Assembly: GCF_027286305.1 (NCBI RefSeq)
Contig: NZ_CP114599.1
Span: forward strand, 3,629,001 to 3,693,000
From: Phenylobacterium sp. NIBR 498073
GTDB lineage: Bacteria; Pseudomonadota; Alphaproteobacteria; Caulobacterales; Caulobacteraceae
Length of the DNA: 64,000 nucleotides
Direction of reading: 5' to 3'
Every line of letters starts with the position of its first letter. Positions within the stretch are counted from its first letter, which is position 1. The translations under genes and the position numbers were made by a program. Positions 8,813-17,255 of this stretch are shown here, one piece after another. The notes beneath the pieces were generated by a model. It ran no database searches, was not told where the DNA came from, and saw nothing but the letters and a program-made list of their open reading frames with translations.

Positions 8813-11194
8813 ATGCAACGTCTGGTCACGCTTTCCGCCCTTCTGCTCGCCACCGCCGCCCACGCCGCCCCCAAGCAGGAGACGCTGAGCGTCGCCGGGC
8901 TGGCCCAGCCGGCCGAGATCCGCATCGACCGCTGGGGCATCGCCCACATCTATGCGGCCGACACCCGCGACGCCTTCTTCCTGCAGGGCTACAACGTCGC
9001 CCGCGACCGGCTCTGGCAGGTGGATCTCTGGCGCAAGCGGGGCCTCGGCCTGCTGGCCAAGGACTTCGGCCCCGACTACGTGGCCCAGGATCGTGCGACC
9101 CGCCTCTTCCTCTATCGCGGCGACATGGCCCGCGAGTGGAACGCCTACGGCGCGGGCGCCAAGGACAACACCGAAGCCTTCGTCGCAGGCCTCAACGCCT
9201 TCATCGACGAGATCGCCGCCGGCAAGCGCCCGCTGCCCAAGGAGTTCCAGGTCGCGGGGACCAAGCCCGACCGCTGGAGCGCCGACGACGTGGTCCGCAT
9301 CCGCAGCCACGGCCTGACCCGCAACGTCCCCAACGAAGTCGGCCGCGCCCGCATCGCCTGCGCCGCCGGCATCGAGGCCGCCCGGCTCTACAAGCACATC
9401 GAACCGAATTGGGAGACCAAGGTCCCCGCCGGTCTCGATCCCTGCGACGTCACCGAGGCGGTGCTGGGCGACTATGAGCTGGCCACCCGCGGCGTGCGCT
9501 TCACCGGCTCGCAGGCCAAGCTCGCCATGCTGGAGATCCCGCCCGAGGCGATCGGCTCGAACAACTGGACCGTCGCCGGCGCCCGCACCGCCACCGGCCG
9601 GCCGATCCTGGCCAACGACCCGCACCGCGAGCACAGCACCCCCTCGCTGCGCTACATCGTGCACATGGAGGCTCCCGGCTTCTCGGTGATCGGGGCCGGC
9701 GAACCGGCCCTGCCCGGCGTCTCGATCGGCCACAACGGCACGGTCGCCTTCGGCCTGACGATCTTCCCGGCCGACCAGGAGGATCTCTACGTCTACGAGA
9801 CGAAGGCCGGCGCGCCGCTCAAATACCGCTACGCCGACGGCTGGGTCGACATGACCACGGTCACCGAGACCATCGAGGTCAAGGGGCAGGCGCCCCGCAA
9901 GGTCGAGCTGCACTTCACCCGCCACGGGCCGGTGGTCTACGCCGACGCCGCCAAGTCCCGCGCCTTCGCCGTGCGCAGCGTCTGGGCCGAGCCGGGAACC
10001 TCCGCCTATTTCGGCTCCATGGGCTACATGACCGCCAAGGACTGGCCCAGCTTCAAGGACGCGCTCTCCGACTGGGGCGCGCCGTCCGAGAACCAGGTCT
10101 TCGCCGACACCAAGGGCGACATCGGCTGGGTCGCGGCCGGCAAGGTCCCGAAACGCCCGAACTGGGACGGCCTGACCCCGATCCCCGGCGACGGCCGCTA
10201 CGAGTGGACCGGCTTCCTGAAGCTCGACGAGTTGCCCAGCACCCACAACCCGGTCTCTGGCTGGTTCGCCTCGGCCAACCAGCTGAACCTGCCGGCCGAC
10301 TACCCCTATGCCGAGCGCAAGGTCGGGTTTGAGTGGTCGAACCCCTCGCGCATGCAGCGGATCGAGGAGGTGCTGGCCGCCAAGGACAAGCTGACCCTGG
10401 CCGACGCCATGGCCCTGCAGACCGACCCGACCGACGTCACCGCGCGGCGGATGAACGCCCTGCTGGCCGGGGTGAGGACCGGCGACGCCAAGCTTGCCGC
10501 CGCCATCGCCCTGCTGGCCGGCTGGGACCAGAAGACCGCCGCCGACAGCGCCGGCGCGGCGCTCTACGAGGTCTGGATCACCAAGCACCTGGGCAAGGCG
10601 GCGGTGGCCCGCGCCGTGCCGGAGGCCGCCCGCCCGGCGATGGGCAATGGCGACATCGCCGCGGTGATGGCGCTGCTCGAAGCGCCGGACGCCAGCCTGG
10701 GCGCCGATCCGGCCGGAGCGCGCGACGCGATCCTCGGCGAGAGCCTGCTCGCCGCCTATGACGAGGTCGCCGGCCAGCTCGGCCCCGATCCCAAGGCCTG
10801 GGCCTGGGGGAAGCTGCACCAGGCGCGGTTCGACCACGCCCTGAGCCCCAGGGTCCCCGCCGCCGAACGCGAGGCCTGGTCCAGCGGAACCGCGCCGATG
10901 GCCGGCACGGCGCTCTCGCCGCTGGCCGCGACCTGGCGGCCGAACGACTATCGCGTGGTCGCCGGCGCCTCGTTCCGCATGGTGCTGGACGTCGGGGCCT
11001 GGGACAACAGCGTGGCGATCAACACGCCCGGTCAGTCCGGCGACCCGGCCAGCCCGCACTTCCGCGACCTGTTCCCGATCTGGGCGAAGGGAGAATACGT
11101 GCCGCTCAGCTACTCGCGCACGGCGGTCGAGGCGGCGACCGAGACGGTGATCAGCCTGAAGCCGTCCGGCGGGGCTAACACCCCTTCCAGATAA
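8813..11194 (+). CDS. Penicillin acylase family protein (Ntn hydrolase)
   Basis: A 793-residue exported N-terminal-nucleophile hydrolase. A signal peptide is visible (MQRLVTLSALLLATAAHA, probable cleavage after residue 18). The precursor layout is alpha chain, linker and beta chain. The beta chain starts at the catalytic serine, Ser249, in GSNNWTVAG, where autocatalytic cleavage exposes the nucleophile. HNGTVAFGLT and the late DVGAWDNSVAINTPGQSGDP segment with HFRD are family hallmarks. Known members cleave amide-linked acyl side chains of penicillins, cephalosporins or acyl-homoserine lactones; which substrate applies here cannot be decided. The long open frame on the opposite strand is a GC artefact. 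Confidence 0.92.
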   Translation: MQRLVTLSALLLATAAHAAPKQETLSVAGLAQPAEIRIDRWGIAHIYAADTRDAFFLQGYNVARDRLWQVDLWRKRGLGLLAKDFGPDYVAQDRATRLFLYRGDMAREWNAYGAGAKDNTEAFVAGLNAFIDEIAAGKRPLPKEFQVAGTKPDRWSADDVVRIRSHGLTRNVPNEVGRARIACAAGIEAARLYKHIEPNWETKVPAGLDPCDVTEAVLGDYELATRGVRFTGSQAKLAMLEIPPEAIGSNNWTVAGARTATGRPILANDPHREHSTPSLRYIVHMEAPGFSVIGAGEPALPGVSIGHNGTVAFGLTIFPADQEDLYVYETKAGAPLKYRYADGWVDMTTVTETIEVKGQAPRKVELHFTRHGPVVYADAAKSRAFAVRSVWAEPGTSAYFGSMGYMTAKDWPSFKDALSDWGAPSENQVFADTKGDIGWVAAGKVPKRPNWDGLTPIPGDGRYEWTGFLKLDELPSTHNPVSGWFASANQLNLPADYPYAERKVGFEWSNPSRMQRIEEVLAAKDKLTLADAMALQTDPTDVTARRMNALLAGVRTGDAKLAAAIALLAGWDQKTAADSAGAALYEVWITKHLGKAAVARAVPEAARPAMGNGDIAAVMALLEAPDASLGADPAGARDAILGESLLAAYDEVAGQLGPDPKAWAWGKLHQARFDHALSPRVPAAEREAWSSGTAPMAGTALSPLAATWRPNDYRVVAGASFRMVLDVGAWDNSVAINTPGQSGDPASPHFRDLFPIWAKGEYVPLSYSRTAVEAATETVISLKPSGGANTPSR

Positions 11195-11278
11195 GTTGCG
11201 GGCCCCGGCCATTGACTTTGGGCGCCCGGGGCCGGAAAAACCGCCGCCCGATGAGAGCGGCCGGAGTTGTACCTCGCG

Positions 11279-11620
11279 ATGACCTACATCGTCATGGATC
11301 CTTGCATCAAATGTAAGTTCATGGACTGCGTCGAGGTGTGTCCGGTCGACTGCTTCTACGAGGGCGAGAACTTCCTGGTCATCAACCCGGACGAATGCAT
11401 CGACTGTGGCGTCTGCGAGCCGGAATGCCCGGTGGACGCCATCAAGCCGGACACCGAGGACGACCCGGATTCCAAGTGGCTGAAGATCAACACCGACTAC
11501 GCCAAGGTCTGGCCGAACATCACGGTGAAGGGCGAACCGCCCGCCGACCGCGAGGAGTTCGAACGCGAGACCGGCAAGTTCGAGAAGTACTTCAGCGAGA
11601 AGCCCGGCCGCGGCTCCTAG
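11279..11620 (+). CDS. fdxA: Ferredoxin FdxA (3Fe-4S/4Fe-4S)
   Basis: A 113-residue seven-iron ferredoxin that carries electrons in the cytoplasm. The cysteine pattern is clear: [17 protein letters not shown] near residues 9-25, then [12 protein letters not shown] near residues 40-51. Together these ligate one 3Fe-4S and one 4Fe-4S cluster, as in Azotobacter FdI and alphaproteobacterial FdxA. The C-terminal extension with WLKIN and PADREEFE is typical. ATG 11279 gives the usual N terminus MTYIV; the longer TTG start at 11267 is not needed. In Caulobacter-type genomes fdxA is commonly next to carD, as seen here. Confidence 0.95.
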   Translation: MTYIVMDPCIKCKFMDCVEVCPVDCFYEGENFLVINPDECIDCGVCEPECPVDAIKPDTEDDPDSKWLKINTDYAKVWPNITVKGEPPADREEFERETGKFEKYFSEKPGRGS

Positions 11621-11758
11621 GGGTCGGCCAGGGGGCAAGCCTTTCTTTCGGCTGATTTTTATGCTACCTTCCGCGCTGATGTGACGGTTGCGAACAAGCG
11701 CGCCGCATCTTTTTCTGCAGAAGAGCCGTCCCCGGCCAGTGTTACGCCGCAAAGGCGA

Positions 11759-11862
11759 AGGGTGTCCTAGAGGTCAATTCCGTTCCTACAGGGGTAAGAC
11801 ACCGCGCAGTTTTTGCGGAGGGTGTCCTTTGCCCTTGTCGGTACAGGTTAACGCCTCTTAAC
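11759..11862 (+). promoter_or_regulatory. Repeated and CtrA-like elements upstream of carD
   Basis: The 273-nt gap between fdxA and carD holds a 10-bp direct repeat AGGGTGTCCT at 11759-11768 and 11819-11828, exactly 60 bp apart. Close to the start is TTAA-N6-TTAAC (11848-11862), one base shorter in spacing than the CtrA consensus TTAA-N7-TTAA. This is likely the carD promoter and leader. The assignment to any regulator is an inference. Confidence 0.4.
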
Positions 11863-11893
11863 GGGTGCGGACGAGTCGAAAGGACTTGAGCGA

Positions 11894-12403
11894 ATGAGCA
11901 AGAGCGGTCTGGAATTCTCCGTCGGCGATCACGTCGTCTATCCGGCTCATGGCGTGGGCCAGGTACAGGGGATCGAAACCCAGGAAGTCGCCGGCTATTC
12001 TCTCGAAGTTTACGTCATCACCTTCGACCACGAGAAGATGACCCTCCGCGTGCCGACCGCTAAGGCGCGCGGCGCCGGCCTGCGCTCGCTGGCCGAGGGC
12101 AACGTCGTCAGCCAGGCGCTCACCACCCTCAAGGGCCGCGCCCGCGTGAAGCGCACCATGTGGTCGCGCCGCGCCCAGGAATACGAAGCCAAGATCAATT
12201 CCGGCGACCTGATCTCGATCGCCGAAGTGGTCCGCGACCTGCACCGTGCCGAAAACCAGCCGGAGCAGTCCTATTCGGAGCGCCAGCTCTATGAATCGGC
12301 GCTGGACCGCATGGCCCGCGAAGTCGCCGCGATCGAGCGCATCGACCGCGAGGAAGCCATCACCATCCTCAACAAGAGCCTGGTGAAGGCGGTGGCGGCG
12401 TAA
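11894..12403 (+). CDS. carD: CarD/CdnL family transcriptional regulator
   Basis: A 169-residue RNA polymerase-binding regulator. The N-terminal Tudor-like RNAP interaction domain is recognised from FSVGDHVVYPAHGVGQVQGIE, and the C-terminal helical domain contains the MWSRRAQEYEAKINSGDL segment and conserved tryptophan. In Caulobacter, CdnL binds the RNAP beta subunit and stabilises open complexes at housekeeping and rRNA promoters, influencing growth and metabolism. The gene is monocistronic: a long structured leader precedes it and a strong terminator follows. Confidence 0.95.
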   Translation: MSKSGLEFSVGDHVVYPAHGVGQVQGIETQEVAGYSLEVYVITFDHEKMTLRVPTAKARGAGLRSLAEGNVVSQALTTLKGRARVKRTMWSRRAQEYEAKINSGDLISIAEVVRDLHRAENQPEQSYSERQLYESALDRMAREVAAIERIDREEAITILNKSLVKAVAA

Positions 12404-12430
12404 AGCCTCCAGCCCATTGCAAGTTCGGGA

Positions 12431-12460
12431 CGCCCGGCCGAAAGGTCGGGCGTTTTCGAT
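12431..12460 (+). terminator. Rho-independent terminator of carD
   Basis: A 9-bp stem CGCCCGGCC / GGTCGGGCG closed by a GAAA tetraloop (12431-12452), followed by TTTT. It lies 28 nt after the carD stop codon and 20 nt before the next start. Confidence 0.9.
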
Positions 12461-12472
12461 TCCGAGGCCCCC

Positions 12473-13312
12473 ATGCCGACCGCTCCGATCACCTTCATGG
12501 ACCTGCTGTCGCGCCCGCGCGCGAGCGCCGACCTGCGCGTCGCCTATGGCGATGATCCGCTGCAGTTCGGCGAGCTGTGGCTGCCGCCGGGCCCAGGCCC
12601 GCACCGGACGGTGGTGATGATCCACGGCGGTTGCTGGCGGGCCGACCTGCCCGGGCTGGAGCTGATGGACTATGCCTGCGCCGACCTGCGCGCCCACGGC
12701 CTGGCGGTCTGGAACATCGAGTACCGCCGCATCGGCCACGACGGCGGCGGCTTTCCGGGCACCTTCCTCGACGTCGGCGCGGCGATCGATCACCTGCGCG
12801 AGCTGGCGCCGGCCCATGATCTGGACCTCTCCCACGTGGTCCTCAGCGGCCACTCGGCCGGCGGGCATCTGGCGGTCTGGGCGCTGGGCCGCTCGCAGCT
12901 GAACCCGGCCAGCCCGCTCCATGTCGAAGCCCCCCTGCCTGCGCGCGGCGCCGCGCCCCTGGCCGGGATCATCGACTTGGCCGCCTACCACGACCACGGG
13001 CCCGACGAGTGCGGCGGGCCGGGCGTGATCGACGCCTTGGTGGGCTTGGCGAACCGGGACGCCGCAGACGTCTACGGCGACACCTCCCCGCCCCGCCTGC
13101 TGCCGCTGGGCGCCCCCCAGACGGTGATCTCCGGAAGCCTCGACCACATCGTCCCCAGCGCCTTCGGCGCGGCCTACGCCGCCGCCGCCGGGGCCGCGGG
13201 CGACACCGTCCAGGCGATCGACTTCCCTGACGCGGGACACTTCGAGCTCATCGATCCGACATCCGCGGCCTGGCCGCGCATCCGTAGCGAGCTGATCGCG
13301 CTGCTCGGCTAG
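12473..13312 (+). CDS. Alpha/beta hydrolase (kynurenine formamidase/esterase-like)
   Basis: A 279-residue alpha/beta-hydrolase. It has the oxyanion motif HGGCW (residues 51-55), the form seen in arylformamidases and BD-FAE esterases, and a nucleophile elbow GHSAGGH with Ser128. A late Asp (SGSLDHIVP) and His (DAGHFELI) complete the likely triad. It probably cleaves an ester or formamide; no kynurenine pathway gene is adjacent, so formamidase activity is only a possibility. It is convergent with the CAP-domain gene, sharing 4 nt at the stop codons. Confidence 0.85.
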   Translation: MPTAPITFMDLLSRPRASADLRVAYGDDPLQFGELWLPPGPGPHRTVVMIHGGCWRADLPGLELMDYACADLRAHGLAVWNIEYRRIGHDGGGFPGTFLDVGAAIDHLRELAPAHDLDLSHVVLSGHSAGGHLAVWALGRSQLNPASPLHVEAPLPARGAAPLAGIIDLAAYHDHGPDECGGPGVIDALVGLANRDAADVYGDTSPPRLLPLGAPQTVISGSLDHIVPSAFGAAYAAAAGAAGDTVQAIDFPDAGHFELIDPTSAAWPRIRSELIALLG

Positions 13313-14145
13313 ACCCGGGCGAAGATCGGGCCCCAAAGGACCTCGTAGCGCGTCTGGCTCACCCGTCGGCGCGGCCGCAGCTGGTAGATCCCAGGCGGCA
13401 GCGGCCCGCCGTCCTGCCCGTCGATCCGCGCCCAGGCGCTGTGGTTCAAGGGATCGGCGAGCGCAAAGCCGGCGAGCGCCGGCGAGGCCTCGCGCACGGC
13501 GCTGGCGAGCTCCCCCTCCTGCGCCAGCCTGAACGGCAGCGGCGCGCCCAGCGCCCCGTCCGGCCGGGCATAGAGCCCCACCGCATAGGTCTTCTGCCCG
13601 CGGACGACCACGCCGAACCCGGCCTGGGCGTAGCGCGGACGCAGCAGGTTCGACCAGTGCGAGGAACTCCGTCGCCAAATGCCCATCAGCTCGCCGGCGT
13701 CGGCGACTTGCTCGGCGCGCCGATAGGCGATGTTCTCGCTGGCCGAGCCGATCATCCGCCGCGCCAGCAGCCCGACCCGGTGGCTCGGGTCGAACCCCTC
13801 GGGCGACAGATGCTCGACATAGCCGCGGGAGGCGAGGTCGGCGGCGTGGCTGCGGGCGACGCGGGCCAGCTCGCTGTTCCAAGTCAGGACGGGTGCGCCG
13901 ACGGCCGAACGGGCCGCGTTGGTCAGGGACAGCAGCTCACGCTCGCTGGCGTCCTGGAACGCGCCGCCGCCGGCGTCGGCGACGCGCGCCCGCAGCCGCG
14001 CCTCATAGGCCAGCCAGACCTCCTCGGCGGCGGACGGGATCGCGCGGGCGGCGACCGGCGTCGCCAGCAGCCCGCCCAGGCCGGCGAGCAGCAACCTCCG
14101 CGACGGTGCGGCGGAGACGACACGGGATGGGGCGCGGTGCTGCAT
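13309..14145 (-). CDS. CAP/SCP-domain secreted protein
   Basis: A 278-residue protein with an N-terminal export signal containing a twin arginine (PSRRLLLAGLGGLLATPVAA), then a CAP (cysteine-rich secretory/SCP-like) domain. The conserved elements are LTNAARSAVGAPVLTWNSEL, SHAADLASRGYVEHLSPEG and SASENIAY, which supply the His and Glu residues of the CAP cavity. Bacterial CAP proteins are extracytoplasmic and of mostly unknown function. A C-terminal domain of about 90 residues follows the CAP domain. The gene probably stands alone. Confidence 0.85.
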   Translation of the reverse strand: MQHRAPSRVVSAAPSRRLLLAGLGGLLATPVAARAIPSAAEEVWLAYEARLRARVADAGGGAFQDASERELLSLTNAARSAVGAPVLTWNSELARVARSHAADLASRGYVEHLSPEGFDPSHRVGLLARRMIGSASENIAYRRAEQVADAGELMGIWRRSSSHWSNLLRPRYAQAGFGVVVRGQKTYAVGLYARPDGALGAPLPFRLAQEGELASAVREASPALAGFALADPLNHSAWARIDGQDGGPLPPGIYQLRPRRRVSQTRYEVLWGPIFARV

Positions 14146-14196
14146 CCAGGTTCCCGTCGGGCCCGCTCGGGGTCCCTTGCTACGCTACATCGATAC

Positions 14197-14553
14197 TCAG
14201 GCCAGGGCCGCGAACGCCCGCACCACCGGCAAGAGCTGGTCCTGGTCGACCGGCTTTCGGATCAGCGGAGTGTCCGGATACCCGTCGCTCGGCAGGATTC
14301 CATAGCCCGTTGCGAAGACGAACGGCACCCCTCGCGCGCGCAGGGCCTCGGCCAGGGGAAACACCGTCTCGCCGCCGCCGAGATTCACGTCCAGCACCGC
14401 CCCGTCGGGCGCCTCGTCCTGCCGCGACAGCCAGGCCAGGGCGGGCGCCAGCGCGCCGAACACCGCCACCTCGCAGCCGAGGTCGGTCAGCAGGTCCTCC
14501 ATCATCATCGAGACCAGAGGCTCGTCCTCGACCAGCACCACGCGCGGGCTCAT
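14197..14553 (-). CDS. Single-domain response regulator
   Basis: A 118-residue receiver domain without an output domain. The acidic pocket is EDE near residues 9-11, the phosphoacceptor is Asp55 in AVLDVNLGGG, and the conserved lysine is Lys100 in IRKPVD. The ATG overlaps the stop codon of the upstream HWE kinase gene by 4 nt (ATGA at 14550-14553), so kinase and receiver are a coupled pair. Such stand-alone receivers beside HWE kinases can act as phosphate sinks or feedback partners, as LovR does for LovK in Caulobacter. Confidence 0.92.
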   Translation of the reverse strand: MSPRVVLVEDEPLVSMMMEDLLTDLGCEVAVFGALAPALAWLSRQDEAPDGAVLDVNLGGGETVFPLAEALRARGVPFVFATGYGILPSDGYPDTPLIRKPVDQDQLLPVVRAFAALA

Positions 14554-15695
14554 GCCAGAGCCACCCGCGGCGAGAGCGGCGCGCGTAGGCGGAACTGCAC
14601 GCCTTCCGGATCGAACAGGATCTGCGCCTCGCCGCCCAGTTCCTGGGCCATGCCCTGCTCGATTAGCCGCGAGCCGAAGCCCCGCGCGGCCGGCGCGTCG
14701 ACCTTCGGCCCGCCTCGCTCGATCCAACGGAACTCCAGCGCCCCCGGCGCCTCGCGCCGGTCCACCTCCCAGTTCACGTCCAGCCGGCCGCCCTCGACGC
14801 TGAGCGCGCCGTACTTGGTGGCGTTCACCGCCAGCTCGTGGACGGTCATATGCATCGCGACCGCGGTTTCGGGGGCCAGCCCCACCTGCGGCCCCGACAC
14901 CGCCAGCCGCAGGCCGCCGACACCGCAGAACGGCGTCAGCGCCTGGCCCACCACGTCGGCCAGGCCCGCCGGTCCCCAGTCGCCGCGGGTCAACAGCTCG
15001 TGCGCCCGCGACAGCGCCCCGAGCCTGCCGTTGAAGGCCTCGACGAAGTGCGCCGGGGAGGCCGAGCGCCGCAGGGTCTGGTCGGCGATGGACCGCACCG
15101 CGGCCAGGGTGTTCTTGCAGCGATGGTCCAGCTCGCGGGCCAGCAGATCGCGCCGCGCGAGGGTCTCGTGCAGCGAGGCGTAGGCCTGGACATTGGCCAG
15201 CGCCGTGGCCGTGGCGCGGGCGATCACCTGCAGCAGCGTCACCTCCTCGGCGGTCGGCTCGCGCTGCCGGCTCCAATAGGCGCCGATGGCGGCGATGGCC
15301 TCGGTAGGACGCACCGGCGTCATCACCAGGCTGCGCACGAAGGTCGGGCGATAGGCGTCGTGCGGGATCCGCGGATCGGCATAGATGTCGGGGATCACCA
15401 CCGTGCGGCCGTTCAGCATCGCCCAGCCGGAAATGCAGGCGCTCATCGGAAAGCGCAGGCCCTTCCAGAGCGGGGCGATCGCGTCCTCGTCGAGATAGAT
15501 GCAGTCCTCGCCCTCGCGCAGCACGAAGGTGACGCCGTCGGCCCCCGACAGCAGGCGCGCGCGGGTCCGGACGATCTCTGCGATCTGCTCGATGCTGCGC
15601 GCGCCGGACAGCGCCTCGATCACCTCGACGAGAGCGAAGACCGGGTCCTTCGGATCGCCCTCCGACATCCCCCTCTGAGCGTCCGCCTCCAACAT
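14550..15695 (-). CDS. GAF-domain HWE histidine kinase
   Basis: A cytosolic sensor kinase of about 381 residues with no membrane segment. The N-terminal half is a GAF domain (ALVEVIEALSGARSIEQIAE to the end of LLQVIARATATALANVQAYA). The kinase half has an HWE-type H-box ELDHRCKNTLAAVRS, the N-box HELAVNATKYGALS, and the W-x-E feature in FRWIERGGP. HWE kinases in this group often feed the general stress response. ATG 15695 is chosen because GGGAGA lies 8 nt upstream; ATG 15668 (MSEGDP) is an alternative with a purine-rich run directly before it. The ligand of the GAF domain is unknown. Confidence 0.9.
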   Translation of the reverse strand: MLEADAQRGMSEGDPKDPVFALVEVIEALSGARSIEQIAEIVRTRARLLSGADGVTFVLREGEDCIYLDEDAIAPLWKGLRFPMSACISGWAMLNGRTVVIPDIYADPRIPHDAYRPTFVRSLVMTPVRPTEAIAAIGAYWSRQREPTAEEVTLLQVIARATATALANVQAYASLHETLARRDLLARELDHRCKNTLAAVRSIADQTLRRSASPAHFVEAFNGRLGALSRAHELLTRGDWGPAGLADVVGQALTPFCGVGGLRLAVSGPQVGLAPETAVAMHMTVHELAVNATKYGALSVEGGRLDVNWEVDRREAPGALEFRWIERGGPKVDAPAARGFGSRLIEQGMAQELGGEAQILFDPEGVQFRLRAPLSPRVALA

Positions 15696-15796
15696 GGCGT
15701 GCTCTCCCGACGCATAACGACTAGCCTTGGATTGAAATCCTGCCCCATCGGCGCGGCAAGTCAATCTCGGGTTGATATTGCTCTAAATTCGCCGCG

Positions 15797-17104
15797 TCAG
15801 TCGGCGTCGGCATGAGCCGGCGCGGCGACGGGCGTCGCGTGGTTGGGGCCGCGGTCCAGCTCCCGGGCCAGGGTCTCGCGGTCGAGATCGCCCTCCCAGC
15901 GGGCGATGACCAGGGTGGCCACGCCGTTGCCGACCAGGTTGGTCAGCGCCCGGCACTCGCTCATGAAGCGGTCGACCCCGACCAGGATGGCCAGCGAGGC
16001 GATCGGGATCTGCGGCGCCACCGCCAGGGTGGCGGCGAGCGTGATGAAGCCTGCGCCGGTCACGCCGCTGGCCCCCTTCGAGGTCAGCATAGCCACCCCC
16101 AACAAGGTCAGTTCCTGGGTCAGGGTCAGGTCGATGTTGGTCGCCTGCGCCAGGAACAGGGTGGCCAGGGTCATGTAGATGTTGGTGCCGTCGAGGTTGA
16201 ACGAATAGCCGGTCGGGATGACTAGGCCGGTCGTGGTCTTGCCCGCGCCCAGCCGCTGCAGCTTGTCCATCATCTGCGGCAGCACCGATTCCGACGACGA
16301 GGTGCCCAGCACGATCAGCAGCTCCTCGCGGATGTAGCGGAGGAACTTGAAGATCGAGAAGCCGGCCGCCAGCGCGATCAGGCCCAGCACCACCAGCACG
16401 AACAGCAGCGAGGTGGCGTAGAAGGTCGCCACCAGCGCGCCGAGCTTGAGCAGCGCGGCCAGCCCGTACTTGCCGATGGTGAAGCCCATGGCCCCGAAGG
16501 CGCCGATCGGGGCCAGCTTCACGATCACCTGGATGATCGAGAAGAACACCTTGGATATGTCCTCCAGCACGCCGGCGACCTTGTCGCCGAACGCCCCCAG
16601 CCGCGAACAGGCGAAGCCGGTGATGATCGCGATGACCAGCACCTGCAGCAGCGCGCCCTCGGCGAAGGCGCCGAAGAAGGCGTCGGGGATCAGGCTGAGG
16701 ATGTAGTCGGGCAGGCTGTCGCCGTGCTCGGCCTTCTCGACATAACCGGCGGCGATGCTGGGATCGAGGGTGGCCGGGTCGATGTTGAAGCCCTGCCCCG
16801 GCTTGACCAGGTTGCCGACGATCAGGCCGATCGCCAGCGCCAGGGTCGAGACGACCTCGAAATAGATCAGGGTCTTGGCGCCCAGCCGCCCGAACGCCTT
16901 GATGTCGCTCATCCGGGCGATGCCGGCGACGATGGTGCAGAAGATCACCGGCGCGACGGCCATCTTGATCAGTTTGATGAAGCCGTCGCCGAGGGGTTTC
17001 AGCGAGACGCCGAACTCAGGCCAGATCGCGCCGACCGCGATGCCGAGCGCGATCGCGACCAGAACCTGCACATAGAGCAGGCGAAACACTTTCAAGAACC
17101 CCAT
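15797..17104 (-). CDS. dctA: C4-dicarboxylate:cation symporter DctA
   Basis: A 435-residue inner-membrane transporter of the DAACS family that takes up succinate, fumarate and malate with protons or sodium. Family hallmarks are [17 protein letters not shown]-like sequence in the third segment, the serine-rich reentrant loop [13 protein letters not shown], the transport core [15 protein letters not shown], and [18 protein letters not shown] 17104 (MGFLKVF) is preferred, with AGAGGGG at a normal distance; longer in-frame starts exist. Its presence fits a lifestyle using C4 acids, in line with the nearby glyoxylate shunt genes. Confidence 0.93.
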   Translation of the reverse strand: MGFLKVFRLLYVQVLVAIALGIAVGAIWPEFGVSLKPLGDGFIKLIKMAVAPVIFCTIVAGIARMSDIKAFGRLGAKTLIYFEVVSTLALAIGLIVGNLVKPGQGFNIDPATLDPSIAAGYVEKAEHGDSLPDYILSLIPDAFFGAFAEGALLQVLVIAIITGFACSRLGAFGDKVAGVLEDISKVFFSIIQVIVKLAPIGAFGAMGFTIGKYGLAALLKLGALVATFYATSLLFVLVVLGLIALAAGFSIFKFLRYIREELLIVLGTSSSESVLPQMMDKLQRLGAGKTTTGLVIPTGYSFNLDGTNIYMTLATLFLAQATNIDLTLTQELTLLGVAMLTSKGASGVTGAGFITLAATLAVAPQIPIASLAILVGVDRFMSECRALTNLVGNGVATLVIARWEGDLDRETLARELDRGPNHATPVAAPAHADAD

Positions 17105-17163
17105 AAACCCCTCTATCGCAGCCATTCCCACCGGAACAGCCTTGCGCTATCACCCCACCGGTC

Positions 17164-17240
17164 GGCCCGGTAGCTCAGCAGGATAGAGCAGCGCTTTCCT
17201 AAAGCGAAGGTCGGGGGTTCGAGTCCCTCCCGGGCCGCCA
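17164..17240 (+). tRNA. tRNA-Arg (anticodon CCT)
   Basis: A full cloverleaf can be drawn: 7-bp acceptor stem GGCCCGG/CCGGGCC, D stem GCTC/GAGC, anticodon loop TTCCTAA with CCT at 17198-17200, T loop TTCGAGT on a GGGGG/CCCTC stem, discriminator G and an encoded CCA (17238-17240). The anticodon stem has one G-A mismatch at its top. It decodes AGG arginine codons, which are rare in a genome of this GC content. It forms the left border of a lower-GC accessory segment. Confidence 0.95.
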
Positions 17241-17255
17241 GCGCAACTGTCGTTG

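Noticed and set aside
11201-11233. Stem GGCCCCGG/CCGGGGCC between the acylase gene and fdxA as terminator
   Set aside because: The stem is perfect (8 bp) but the spacer is 17 nt and an A-run, not a T-run, follows on the plus strand.
8306-11752. Minus-strand open frame of 1148 codons opposite the penicillin acylase gene
   Set aside because: It is antisense to a family-typical gene with signal peptide and catalytic Ser. Its composition (runs of G, R, V, A, H, D) is what GC-rich third positions give on the complementary strand. No domain is recognisable.
11858-13882. Minus-strand open frame of 674 codons opposite carD and the hydrolase gene
   Set aside because: It covers two clear genes and part of the CAP gene in the wrong frame, with no recognisable domain; a GC artefact.
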